DNA of 58,192 nt from Myxococcales bacterium (GTDB lineage: Bacteria; Myxococcota_A; Polyangia; Polyangiales; JAFGIB01), in assembly GCA_028817905.1 (NCBI GenBank), contig JAPPOR010000171.1:1-58192 (forward strand). The letters run 5' to 3'. The translations under genes were made by a program, and so were the position numbers. Shown here piece by piece: positions 31,923-40,123 of the stretch; the first letter of the stretch is position 1; each line of letters begins with the position of its first letter. The notes beneath the pieces were generated by a model. That model saw nothing but the letters and a program-made list of their open reading frames with translations. It was not told the origin of the DNA and searched no databases.

Positions 31923-32834
31923 TCACACCTGTACCGCTCGATCGCCCGGTTGCCGCGTCGGAGCCCCGAGCGCGAGAATCTCGCGAGCCTCCGCAGGTGT
32001 CGCCGGCTCGCGACCAGTCTGTATCGCGATCCTGGACAGGGCTTCCACGAGCTGGCCGTTGTCGCGGGCCCGGTCTCCATTGGGAAGGTAGAATGTGTCC
32101 TCCAGGCCCGTGCGTAGATTGCCTCCTCGTTCGGCGGCGGTACGGTGCAGGGCCCAGATGTCTTGGTGCCCAGCTCCAGTGGCGATCACCTGCCAGCGGC
32201 TTTTCGGAGGCAGTTCGTCCAACAGGAACGGCAGCAGGTCCGTTCTTGCTGGCATGCCGGATTCGACTCCCATCACGAAGGACACGTTTGGCGTGCCTTC
32301 GAACATGCCGTTTGCGAGATACATCCCGACGCTTCGCACGATCCCCAGGTCGAAGCACTCAAACTCGGGTGCGACTTCGCACTCCCGCATCACGTCGAGG
32401 AATGCTTTGACCTTGCGGACGGGGTTGTCGAACAACATGGGTGGCCACGCCCATGCGCCGTTCTTGCGGATCTTCAGGTAGTTGAGCGAGCCCGCGTTGC
32501 AGGCGGCAAGCTCGGGGCGGAAGCGGCGCAGGCATTCGACGGGTCCCGAAATGTCTTTGCCGACGATGCCGGTGCTCATGCAGATGAGCATGTCCGGCAC
32601 GCGCTGACGAACCGCCGCCAAGATGGCGCCCACTTCCCCCGGGTCCCACGTGGGAAGGGCCCCCGACCCGGGCTGCTGGGAGCGAAAGTGCGTATGTAGC
32701 ACACTCGCCCCTTGGTCGCGGGCCTGTTGAGCCGCGTCGGCCATCTCCTGTGGCGTTACTGGCACGTTGAACCGCGCCGGGTCGGTGAGCACGCCGGTCA
32801 GGGCGCAGGTGATGACGACCTTGTCGCTGGTCAT
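31923..32834 (-). CDS. Beta-keto acid cleavage enzyme (BKACE, DUF849)
   Basis: This 303-residue TIM-barrel enzyme of the Kce/DUF849 family begins with TSDKVVITCALTGVLTDPARFNVPVTPQEMADAA. The zinc ligands HTHF (His47, His49) lie in GASVLHTHFRS. NAGSLNYLKI and SFVMGVESGMPA are family loops. Members condense a beta-keto acid with acetyl-CoA to give a CoA thioester and acetoacetate; the prototype acts on 3-keto-5-aminohexanoate in lysine fermentation. The substrate here is unknown. It is the third gene of the bicupin-ligase-BKACE operon under the TetR-type regulator. The start ATG at 32834 is fixed by the family N-terminus. Confidence 0.9.
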   Translation of the reverse strand: MTSDKVVITCALTGVLTDPARFNVPVTPQEMADAAQQARDQGASVLHTHFRSQQPGSGALPTWDPGEVGAILAAVRQRVPDMLICMSTGIVGKDISGPVECLRRFRPELAACNAGSLNYLKIRKNGAWAWPPMLFDNPVRKVKAFLDVMRECEVAPEFECFDLGIVRSVGMYLANGMFEGTPNVSFVMGVESGMPARTDLLPFLLDELPPKSRWQVIATGAGHQDIWALHRTAAERGGNLRTGLEDTFYLPNGDRARDNGQLVEALSRIAIQTGREPATPAEAREILALGAPTRQPGDRAVQV

Positions 32835-32878
32835 GGCTTGTCTCCTCGCTGGCCGCTCAGGTTGCTGCGGACCTGCGG

Positions 32879-34408
32879 CTACGTGTGCTCGACATCCTGG
32901 AACCGCCTTCTCAAGAGCGCCTTGAGCACTTTGCCGGTCTCGTTCTTCGGGATCTCGGCTACCGTCTCGACCCGTCGGGGGATCTTGTAGCCCGCGATCT
33001 TGTTGCGGCAGAACTCTCTGAGATCGGCAGTGGATACCCGATTGCCGTCCACGGACACCACGACTGCGGCGACCGCCTCGCCCCATTCGCGATCCGGCAA
33101 ACCGATCACAGCCACCTCGCGAACCGCCGGATGTTCATTCAGCAGCACTTCCACCTCGAGGGGGTATACGTTCTCACCGCCAGTCTTGATCAGGTCCTTC
33201 TTGCGGCCCTCGAAGTACAGGTACCCCTGCTCATCCAGCCGTCCGAGGTCGCCCGTGTGCAGCCATTTCCCTGTATACAGCGCATCGTTGGCCTCGGCGT
33301 TGTTCCAGTAGTGGGCAGTCATCTCCGACCGCACCATGATCTCGCCGACCTCGTCCTGTGAAAGGACCTGCTTGGCGTCGTCCCATATCTGAAGATCAAT
33401 GCCTGGCATGGCTCGACCGCAGGTGAGCGGATTGCTGAACGCGTCCACGTGGTGGACGACGGTCACTGGGCCGGTGCACTCCGTCTGCCCCCAGATTCCC
33501 ATGAAGTCGCATCCGAGGCGGTCGCAGAACCGTTTGAGTCCTGCCATGCTCCTCGGCCCCGTCCCCCCTCCGCTGATGAGGAGGCGTAGGGGCGTGAAGT
33601 CGGCGCCCTTGTCCATCGCTTTGCCAAGGGCTCGGACCTGCTTCGCGGAGACCAACATCGTCACGGTGACGCGTTCGCGGACCATCAGGTCCGCGACGGC
33701 GTCCATGTCGAGCTCTCCAGGAACCACATTGGTTCCACCCCGAAGCATGATCGCGCGCGAGCGGATCATCCCTGCCTGATGAAAGTAGGGCATGATCGCC
33801 ATGTAGACGTCGTTCTCGGTAGCTCTCAGAGCCCCGGCGGTCAGGCGATCGATGGTGGTCGAGCCCCGTTGGGTCTGCAGGCATCCCTTCGGCGTGCCAG
33901 TCGTGCCGCTGGTGTAAATCAGCATTACGGGGTCTTCGGGCGCGATGTCAGAGCGAATGCGAGGGTTGCGACCACCAGCCACAAGCGTCGCGGTGCTGTG
34001 GTCTGCGCAAGGCACGTCGCCCATGCCGATTACGGAGCGCAGGCTGGGGCATCCAGCGCGCAGTTCGGCTGCCGCGTAGGCATGGGTCTCGTCTACGATA
34101 AGCGCACTGCTGCCAGCGTCATTCATGGCCCAGAGCCACTCTCGCAAGACGTGCCGAGTATTCATCACGTGCAGGATGACTCCCGTCATTGAAGTTGCGA
34201 GGTGATACGTGAGGTAGTCAATGCGGTTGTTCGCGATCAGTGAGATTCGGTCACCCTTCCTCAGACCGAGCGACTCGAGTGCGCCCGCAAGGTGACCGAC
34301 GCGGGTGGCGAGGTCGTTGAACGAGAGCGCCTGCTGTCCATCGCGCACGGCGATTCGTTCTGCGAACAGGCTTGCTGTCTCGAAGAAGCTGTCGTGCAAC
34401 GTCGACAT
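32879..34408 (-). CDS. AMP-dependent CoA ligase of the BKACE operon
   Basis: This 509-residue ANL-family ligase carries PVMLIYTSGTTGTPKGCLQTQRG (about residues 162-184), GIWGQTECTGPV, TGDLGRLDEQGYLYFEGRKKDLIKTGGENVYPLEVE, and the catalytic Lys in NETGKVLKALLRR. It activates a carboxylate to its CoA ester at the cost of ATP. The ATG at 34408 has GGGAGG seven bases before it, better than the in-frame ATG at 34426, which would overlap the bicupin gene. It lies 14 bases after the bicupin gene and 44 before the DUF849 gene. Sequence alone does not tell whether the substrate is aromatic or aliphatic. Confidence 0.9.
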   Translation of the reverse strand: MSTLHDSFFETASLFAERIAVRDGQQALSFNDLATRVGHLAGALESLGLRKGDRISLIANNRIDYLTYHLATSMTGVILHVMNTRHVLREWLWAMNDAGSSALIVDETHAYAAAELRAGCPSLRSVIGMGDVPCADHSTATLVAGGRNPRIRSDIAPEDPVMLIYTSGTTGTPKGCLQTQRGSTTIDRLTAGALRATENDVYMAIMPYFHQAGMIRSRAIMLRGGTNVVPGELDMDAVADLMVRERVTVTMLVSAKQVRALGKAMDKGADFTPLRLLISGGGTGPRSMAGLKRFCDRLGCDFMGIWGQTECTGPVTVVHHVDAFSNPLTCGRAMPGIDLQIWDDAKQVLSQDEVGEIMVRSEMTAHYWNNAEANDALYTGKWLHTGDLGRLDEQGYLYFEGRKKDLIKTGGENVYPLEVEVLLNEHPAVREVAVIGLPDREWGEAVAAVVVSVDGNRVSTADLREFCRNKIAGYKIPRRVETVAEIPKNETGKVLKALLRRRFQDVEHT

Positions 34409-34422
34409 ACTCGTCCTCCCGT

Positions 34423-35133
34423 TCACGCAAGCGCGTTCTGCGACTCGCCCAGGGGCGGGGCATAGACTACCAGCAGCTTCAGGGCCTCCTTGAGCCCACC
34501 TCCCGTGCCGTGCGGGGCACGTCGCGGATAGTGGATGAGCAGCGGTTCGCGGGCCTCCAGTAGGTACAGGACCTGCTCGTTGTGCTCGTGGTAGTGCCGC
34601 TCCGCCCCACCACCGGCGTCAATGAACCCCTCGATGACCTCCAGCTCGTCATCGATATACAGGCAACGGTTGGTCGTCTTGGCGTGACCTGCAGGCTCGT
34701 AGGGCGGAACCTCCTCGGGGCGCACGCGTCGGAGTGGTGCGGGTTGGCGCTCATGCGTGGGGTGGGCTTGGCGGCCATCTGTACGCCGGGAGCCGGCCGC
34801 GATCTCGAGCAGCACGAGCTCTTCGGAGAGCACGGAGACCTGCGGTCCCCATGGGGTACCCGCCGGGACGACCAAGAGGTCGCCCGCGGACAGGGGGAGT
34901 TCCTCGCCCCGCTGCCGCAGCAGGCCCCGCCCCCGCAGAACGTACGCGAGGCGCACGCTCGGGGAAGGTTCGCGTTCATCGAGGTTTGCAGTCCGACCGA
35001 TCCTGGTTTGTCCGACTTCGAGCGCTTCGCTCCTCAGCAGCCGCTTGAAGTCCACGCCGGAGCGCGAGGACAGGGGCTGGTATTCGACCGAGTCGACAGC
35101 GATGTACTTGGCTTTTGGCTCCTTCTCACCCAC
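34423..35133 (-). CDS. Two-domain cupin protein
   Basis: This 236-residue protein carries two cupin-like halves. The first (about residues 55-115) has VRLAYVLRGRGLLRQRGEELPLSAGDLLVVPAGTPWGPQV. The second (about 155-230) has YIDDELEVIEGFIDAGGGAERHYHEHNEQVLYLLEARE, with possible metal ligands His-x-His and Glu in HYHEHNEQ. The first half lacks the usual His pair, so only the second is likely to bind metal. It could be a dioxygenase, an isomerase or a sensor of the pathway. The GTG at 35133 has GGAGG six bases upstream; another GTG 12 bases earlier is less well placed. It is the first gene of the operon and divergent from tetR. Confidence 0.78.
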   Translation of the reverse strand: MGEKEPKAKYIAVDSVEYQPLSSRSGVDFKRLLRSEALEVGQTRIGRTANLDEREPSPSVRLAYVLRGRGLLRQRGEELPLSAGDLLVVPAGTPWGPQVSVLSEELVLLEIAAGSRRTDGRQAHPTHERQPAPLRRVRPEEVPPYEPAGHAKTTNRCLYIDDELEVIEGFIDAGGGAERHYHEHNEQVLYLLEAREPLLIHYPRRAPHGTGGGLKEALKLLVVYAPPLGESQNALA

Positions 35134-35187
35134 TGCAACCTCCACAGAAGCGCCTCGTTCTTTGTGTACGGTCCCAACCGGTACCCA

Positions 35188-35218
35188 AGGCTATAGCCTC
35201 GTGTTGGACGGCATTCAA
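35188..35218 (-). promoter_or_regulatory. Predicted promoter of the bicupin operon with overlapping palindrome
   Basis: On the minus strand TTGAAT (35213-35218) and TATAGC (35190-35195) are 17 bases apart, each 4 of 6 to consensus. The -10 lies inside AGGCTATAGCCT (35188-35199), a perfect 12-base palindrome. This is where a TetR dimer would block polymerase, and the tetR-like gene starts about 90 bases away on the other strand. Confidence 0.45.
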
Positions 35219-35290
35219 GAGGAACCAGTGACGTGAACGCGGACGTGCCTTCGTGCAGTCCGCCATGCTATCCCATGATTTGGAGGGTCT

Positions 35291-35857
35291 GTGGCTCGGA
35301 CGAACCGGGAGCTGGATCGTGATCAGAAACGTGAGGAGATTCTGCGCGCTGCCCGAGAGTTGTTCCTCGAGCACGGCTACGAGGGGACCTCGATGCAGCG
35401 TTTGGCCGCAAGGGTCAAGGTCGCGCCCAATACGCTGTATTGGTACTTCGCCGACAAGGACGCGTTGCTCATCGGCGTGATGAAGCGCGTGGTGCAGGCC
35501 GGACTCGGGGAGTACGAGCGGCGTCGCGGGACCGCCCTGGATGCTCAGGTGCGCTGGATGCTGGGGCTGTTTTGGGAGACGCGTACGCTGATTGCTACGG
35601 TCCACAACCGCGCGCAGGTCTCATCTGAAGTGCGTGCCTGGCATGACACAGCCCACCGCATGATCGAGAAGGCCATCGAGGCCGAGCTGCGATCGCGTGG
35701 TCTAGCCAACGGTCACGAGGTGGCGGCCGCCCGCATCATGTCGTTTATCGCGGAAGGCGTCGTCGCTCACCAGTCGTCGAAAGCGGAACAGACCCGTATC
35801 GTCAGGTTGCTGATGCACCTGCTCCGTCTCGACGTGGACGATGGTGCGCTACGGTAG
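35291..35857 (+). CDS. TetR/AcrR-family transcriptional regulator
   Basis: This 188-residue regulator has the N-terminal TetR helix-turn-helix, REEILRAARELFLEHGYEGTSMQRLAARVKVAPNTLYWYFADKDALL (about residues 14-59). A helical ligand-binding domain follows and has no named subfamily. The GTG start at 35291 has GGAGGG six bases upstream. It is divergent from the bicupin-ligase-BKACE operon and most likely represses it until an acyl-CoA or acid ligand binds. Its 3' end overlaps that of the convergent golvesin/PQQ gene by nine bases. Confidence 0.9.
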   Translation: MARTNRELDRDQKREEILRAARELFLEHGYEGTSMQRLAARVKVAPNTLYWYFADKDALLIGVMKRVVQAGLGEYERRRGTALDAQVRWMLGLFWETRTLIATVHNRAQVSSEVRAWHDTAHRMIEKAIEAELRSRGLANGHEVAAARIMSFIAEGVVAHQSSKAEQTRIVRLLMHLLRLDVDDGALR

Positions 35858-38800
35858 ACCGTAGATGGTGATCCCGCCCTCGGAAGCGTCGCCCGGTCCG
35901 TCTTTGACGAACTGGAATTGGAATCCCTCGGTTACGATTAGGTAGCCGTCGATCACCGTCGGTGCGCTGCCGATGCGATAGGCGTCTGTGCCACTGTTGC
36001 CGGTGTTCCACAACTCTGTGCCATCGACGGCGTCAAAGGCGTAGACGCGTCCGACGCTAGTACCGGTGTAGACCACACCGCCGGCGTAGGTGACCGCGCC
36101 GACGCACGCGCTCGCGCGCGAGCGGGACCAAAGAAGATCGCCGGTAACCGCATCGCGGGCCTGCAAGTGGCAGGTATTGCTGGTTGAGTTCCAGTCCTGC
36201 CCAATCAGGGCGAAGAATGACCAGTCGTTGCCGGTGATGTAAAGGACTCCGTCGTGGTAAGCCGCCGTGGCCATCACGCCTCCGAGTGCCGAACCGCTCG
36301 AGATCGTCGCTTCCCACATTTGGGTTCCCGTCTCGCGGTCGAAAGCGCGGTAGATGCCCTCCTTGCTGCCTACGCCGACGAAGTCCTGGCAACCACGGGT
36401 ATACAAGTTCGGAGAGGCTCCGATGTCCCAATCAGGCTCTGACGACGCGTCCAAGCTGAAGGTGTCTCCCGCTTCGTACTGATCCGACCACAGGAGGTCG
36501 CCGTTGCTGTAGTCGAGCGCGAGCAGCGCATCGCTATGCGGCCCCGCGGGCGCGGCGTACGCGTTGCCCGTGCCAACGTACATCACGCCGCGGGCTTCAT
36601 CGATGGCGGGCGTGGACCAGATGCTGACGCCCGCGCCGTACTGCATTTCCTGCACCAGTGTCCGCCACAGCTCACCACCTGTGTTCCTGTCGAGCGCGAT
36701 GATCTCGCCGCGGAATGTCCGATCCGCGGCGTCCGGTGTGTCACCCGTTGCGACGAGCAAGCGGTTTCCAACCACGCGTGGCGAGGACCAGAGGAAGGCG
36801 CCGCCGTCAAAGGCGGGATTGACCACGTCGGTCGCCCACAGCGGGTCACCCGTATCGAGGGTCCATGCTGAGACCATCCCTCCGTGGTCCGTCACATAGA
36901 TGGTGTTGCCATCTACAGCGGGCGTCGAGGTCGCGCGGTCGGCGGTTCCGATCTGGCGCTGCCACACCATCGCGCCGTCGCTCAGTCGCTGCGCGCGTAG
37001 CATGGAGTTCCAGTCGATCCAGTACACAATGTCGCCGATCACGATAGGGTTGCTGACGGCGCTGACATCCTGGAAGGTCCACTTCGCCTCGAGTCCCGAT
37101 ACGGTTGCGGGGACCAGGGTCGTTTCGTCTGGATTGGCGAAGGTGTTGCTGAACCCCCGCCCGTAGGTTGGCCAGTCTGCGGACTCGCTTACCTCCGGCG
37201 CATCGATGCAGCACTGCGCGGCGTCGGGCACCGATCCGAGTGCACCGACACGCACGAAGCGCACGGCGTCAGCGATCGTGTACCCATCACCCGCCCCCCG
37301 GATCTCGACGTAGCCGTCCGTGCCTACTTCCAGGTCATAGGTCCCTAGCAAGTTCCACTGGCCGCCGTTCACCTGCTGATTCACGGAGGTGTTGTCCACG
37401 CAGCCGCCGGCAAACATCACCTTGACAGGTGCCGCCGAGGGACGGTTGCTGCTAGCTGCCCACCACATGGACACCTCATAGGCTCCGCTCTGCGGGATGT
37501 TCGGTGTGAACCGGGCTGCCTTCGACGAATCGCCGTTGCCACCGTGGGCGTAGTTGTTGTGAAAGTAACCGCTCGCCCAGGTCGAATTGGTCCAGCTTCC
37601 AGTGGTCGTGAAGCAGCAGTCGTAGGCGCTGCCACCATCGTTGTCGATGATGATTTCCGTCGCCGTCACGCAAAGCTCGTCCACGGCGTCATCGCAATCA
37701 TCATCCATGCCGTCACAGGTGCTGTCGTCCCCGTTCGGAGCGCCCGGCGTGCAGGTGTCCCCTTCGCTCCCATTTAGGCACACCGTCGAGCCACTACTGG
37801 AGCACACTCCGGTGCCACAGCTGGTTGGCGCGGCGCTATAGGCCTCATCAGTTGACCCGTCATTGTCGTCGTCAACACCGTCGCAGTTGTCGTCGGGGGG
37901 AAGTGGGACGCAGGCTTCATCGACGTTTCCATCGCAGTCGTCGTCGACGCTGTCGCAGCTGCTATCGTCGCCTATCGCGGGCCCGGGCGTGCAACTATCC
38001 TGTTCGCTTGCGTCTACGCACTGGGTTGATCCGGTGCTGGCGCACACGCCGACACCGCAGCTGGTAGACTGACCGCTGTAAGCCTCGTCGAACGCACCAT
38101 CGTTGTCATCGTCCACGCCGTCGCAGTTGTCGTCGGGCGGCGTGGGCGGCGGGCAGGTCGTAGACCAGCTTGCGCCGCTATCGGTGGAGCACAGGGTAAC
38201 GACGGCCGACCCACTGGTGCCGAGCGACTCATCCGAACCTACCGCATAGTAGTTGGTCCACCACAAGACGCTCTGTCCGTAGGCACGCCCCGCACCGACG
38301 TGCGCGCTGACCGAGGACGTCTCGCTCTGTACTGGGCAGGCAGCACCCTCATCTACCTGGCCGTCAAGATCGTTGTCGATGCCGTCGCACAGTTCAGGCT
38401 CAGACTGGGGGCAGCCATGGTTGCCGGCATCCGCCTCCCGCACGAAACGGACCGCATCCGCAACCGTGTAGCCGCTATCTGCGGCCGTGATGGTAACTTC
38501 GCTCGGGTTGTCAAACAGGACAGCGGGCCCGCCGAGGCGCACCCACTGTTCGCCGGAGCTGCGCTGGTCGACGGCTATCGTAGAGCTACAGCCACTGTCG
38601 AAGGTCACGGAGACAGGGGCCGCATCAGCACGATTGCTTGAGCCGGCGGGCCACCACATGAACACAGCATAGGCGCCACCGTCCAGCGCCGAAGGGGCCC
38701 AGGACACGAAGCGGCCTGGCGCCGCCGAGGTCCCGCTGTACCTGTAGGAGCCCTGCTGTGCCCCGGCCAAGCTGCGCGTCGTCCATCCACTGCTTGCCGT

Positions 38801-38971
38801 CGCGCCCCCATCCTCATCGTCGATGATCTGCTCGGTCAAGGCGCCACGCACGACGGAGACCTCGGTTGGGGCCTCGTGCCGTTGCGATTCGCAAGCGCCT
38901 ACCAGGAGCGTCATTGCGATCGCCCAAGCTGGCGGAACCCTTTTCTCGGAAAGACCAACGATTGCGTGCAT
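35849..38971 (-). CDS. Lipoprotein with golvesin-like, MopE-like and PQQ beta-propeller domains
   Basis: This 1040-residue protein has a lipoprotein signal with lipobox VGAC (Cys27). Domain 1 (about 48-178) and domain 3 (about 440-574) are golvesin/xanthan-lyase-like beta-sandwiches, both ending GYT-V/I-ADAVRFVR. Between them (about 194-436) lie five or more MopE-like metal-binding repeats, such as CDGIDNDLDGQVDEG and NCDGVDDDNDGAFDE, with paired Cys. From about 598 to the end there is a PQQ-type beta-propeller with repeated GxxLW and GTELW turns. It should sit on the outer surface, binding Ca2+ or Cu, and may oxidise an alcohol or sugar or only scaffold. PQQ-coordinating residues cannot be confirmed by eye. 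It is a single gene. Confidence 0.8.
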   Translation of the reverse strand: MHAIVGLSEKRVPPAWAIAMTLLVGACESQRHEAPTEVSVVRGALTEQIIDDEDGGATASSGWTTRSLAGAQQGSYRYSGTSAAPGRFVSWAPSALDGGAYAVFMWWPAGSSNRADAAPVSVTFDSGCSSTIAVDQRSSGEQWVRLGGPAVLFDNPSEVTITAADSGYTVADAVRFVREADAGNHGCPQSEPELCDGIDNDLDGQVDEGAACPVQSETSSVSAHVGAGRAYGQSVLWWTNYYAVGSDESLGTSGSAVVTLCSTDSGASWSTTCPPPTPPDDNCDGVDDDNDGAFDEAYSGQSTSCGVGVCASTGSTQCVDASEQDSCTPGPAIGDDSSCDSVDDDCDGNVDEACVPLPPDDNCDGVDDDNDGSTDEAYSAAPTSCGTGVCSSSGSTVCLNGSEGDTCTPGAPNGDDSTCDGMDDDCDDAVDELCVTATEIIIDNDGGSAYDCCFTTTGSWTNSTWASGYFHNNYAHGGNGDSSKAARFTPNIPQSGAYEVSMWWAASSNRPSAAPVKVMFAGGCVDNTSVNQQVNGGQWNLLGTYDLEVGTDGYVEIRGAGDGYTIADAVRFVRVGALGSVPDAAQCCIDAPEVSESADWPTYGRGFSNTFANPDETTLVPATVSGLEAKWTFQDVSAVSNPIVIGDIVYWIDWNSMLRAQRLSDGAMVWQRQIGTADRATSTPAVDGNTIYVTDHGGMVSAWTLDTGDPLWATDVVNPAFDGGAFLWSSPRVVGNRLLVATGDTPDAADRTFRGEIIALDRNTGGELWRTLVQEMQYGAGVSIWSTPAIDEARGVMYVGTGNAYAAPAGPHSDALLALDYSNGDLLWSDQYEAGDTFSLDASSEPDWDIGASPNLYTRGCQDFVGVGSKEGIYRAFDRETGTQMWEATISSGSALGGVMATAAYHDGVLYITGNDWSFFALIGQDWNSTSNTCHLQARDAVTGDLLWSRSRASACVGAVTYAGGVVYTGTSVGRVYAFDAVDGTELWNTGNSGTDAYRIGSAPTVIDGYLIVTEGFQFQFVKDGPGDASEGGITIYGLP

Positions 38972-39319
38972 GCCACCGACCTCTCACACTCGCGCCACAG
39001 CTGGCTTGGACCCCTTTGGAGCCGCGCCCTGTGCTGCGCGGCCCGAGGCACCCTACACGCTGGACCGCGGGGTGACCAGCCGGACCGTCGTGGCCACTCA
39101 AAGTGCTGTGCTCGGTTCGTGCGCGAAGCAACCGCCTGGTGAGCACTTCGGTTCTTCCGGAGAATGCCTAGTTTTTCGAGACGCTACCCCGGGCCAGCTC
39201 TTCTTGACGTGCGGACCCGCTTGCAGATCAGTCAAAGTTTCGGAAGCTCACCATTCTTTGTATGGGTTCCCAGCCGCATCCCCGGTGCTCCGGGCAGTAC
39301 CTCTCGCAGACTTGCCCCG

Positions 39320-39411
39320 CTAGTCCCCTTGACCGGGGTGACCGCGAGCATTTGAGTCAAGTTCCGTCGAGGTGGTTCTTGCTGCGATGCGTCGCGGGTC
39401 AAGGGGACTAG
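39320..39411. repeat. Widely spaced 15-bp inverted repeat
   Basis: CTAGTCCCCTTGACC at 39,320-39,334 is repeated inverted, without mismatch, as GGTCAAGGGGACTAG at 39,397-39,411. The 62-base spacer has no other structure. It could be a remnant of a mobile element or a two-site binding region. Confidence 0.85.
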
Positions 39412-39493
39412 AGTCGTACTGTAGTGCTCTCCGGGAAGTGATGGGCGGCCAGCTTTGCCTCACGCAGAGTCGTCGCGAGGTCGGCATCTGAAC

Positions 39494-39523
39494 CCCCGAG
39501 CCCATGCCTCGTTGGGCTTGGGG
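39494..39523. terminator. GC-rich hairpin, no U-tract
   Basis: CCCCGAGCCCA and TGGGCTTGGGG pair over 11 bases (one G-T pair) around an 8-base loop. It lies downstream of the receiver gene on the minus strand, about 90 bases after its stop. No run of T follows, so terminator function is uncertain. Confidence 0.35.
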
Positions 39524-39613
39524 CGGAGCCCCGCCGACATCTAGTTGCAGAAGACTCAAGTGAGCGCTCGCGCTTCGGCGAAGGATCCGGGCTAGAGCAG
39601 GGCTGAAGCCGGG

Positions 39614-40078
39614 CTAGCCCACCTTCTTCATGGCCTGGAGCTTGCCGAGGATCTGCCACCAGCGCACGACGGCATTCAGCGCCTCGTCGACGGCGTCCTC
39701 AAGCTCGGCTAGATCGTGCAATGGTTTGAGCACACAAGTGGCTGCGCCGTTGTTCATGCACCGGACGACGGTCGAGTACGCGACGTGGCCGGTCATGACG
39801 ATGACCGCGACCATTGGGTATCCGGCTCGCACTCGCTTGACCAGTTCTACCCCGTCCATGCGTGGCATGCGTATATCTGTCACGACTACATCCGGTCGAG
39901 CAGCCTCGATTCTGAGCAAGGCCTCTTCTCCGTCCATGGCGGTGTCGACGTCGCAGCCCTGATAGGCGAAACGACGTCGCAGCATGTCGCGCAGCTCCGG
40001 CTCGTCGTCCACGACGAGGATACGAGCCGCCCGGTGGCCGCTGCCGTCAGACGGAGACGGGATGCGCGTCACTCTCAC
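39614..40078 (-). CDS. Single-domain response regulator
   Basis: This 154-residue protein is a CheY-like receiver with a short C-terminal helix. The acidic pair is ILVVDDEPELRD (Asp24/Asp25), the phospho-acceptor is Asp68 in VVVTDIRMPRMDG, the Thr is in VIVMTGH and the Lys-Pro is in VLKPLHD. There is no output domain, so it must act through protein contacts or pass phosphate on. No histidine kinase is nearby. The start is GTG at 40078, with a second GTG six bases later; the ribosome site is poor. It lies 45 bases after the GT2 gene and may be co-transcribed. Confidence 0.87.
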   Translation of the reverse strand: MRVTRIPSPSDGSGHRAARILVVDDEPELRDMLRRRFAYQGCDVDTAMDGEEALLRIEAARPDVVVTDIRMPRMDGVELVKRVRAGYPMVAVIVMTGHVAYSTVVRCMNNGAATCVLKPLHDLAELEDAVDEALNAVVRWWQILGKLQAMKKVG

Positions 40079-40123
40079 TCATGCCCCCACGGTGTCGCCA
40101 GGCCCCCAGGGACTCGCGACCAT

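Larger units (their letters stand above)
38972..39613. other. Intergenic region of about 640 bases with inverted repeats
   Basis: No credible gene is seen between the start of the golvesin/PQQ gene and the end of the receiver gene. It holds a 15-base inverted repeat with wide spacing, a GC hairpin and a possible end of the fold-back family (GGCGAAGGATCCGGGCTAG at 39,577-39,595, 17 of 19 bases like the right end after recA). Short open frames lack ribosome sites. Confidence 0.6.
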
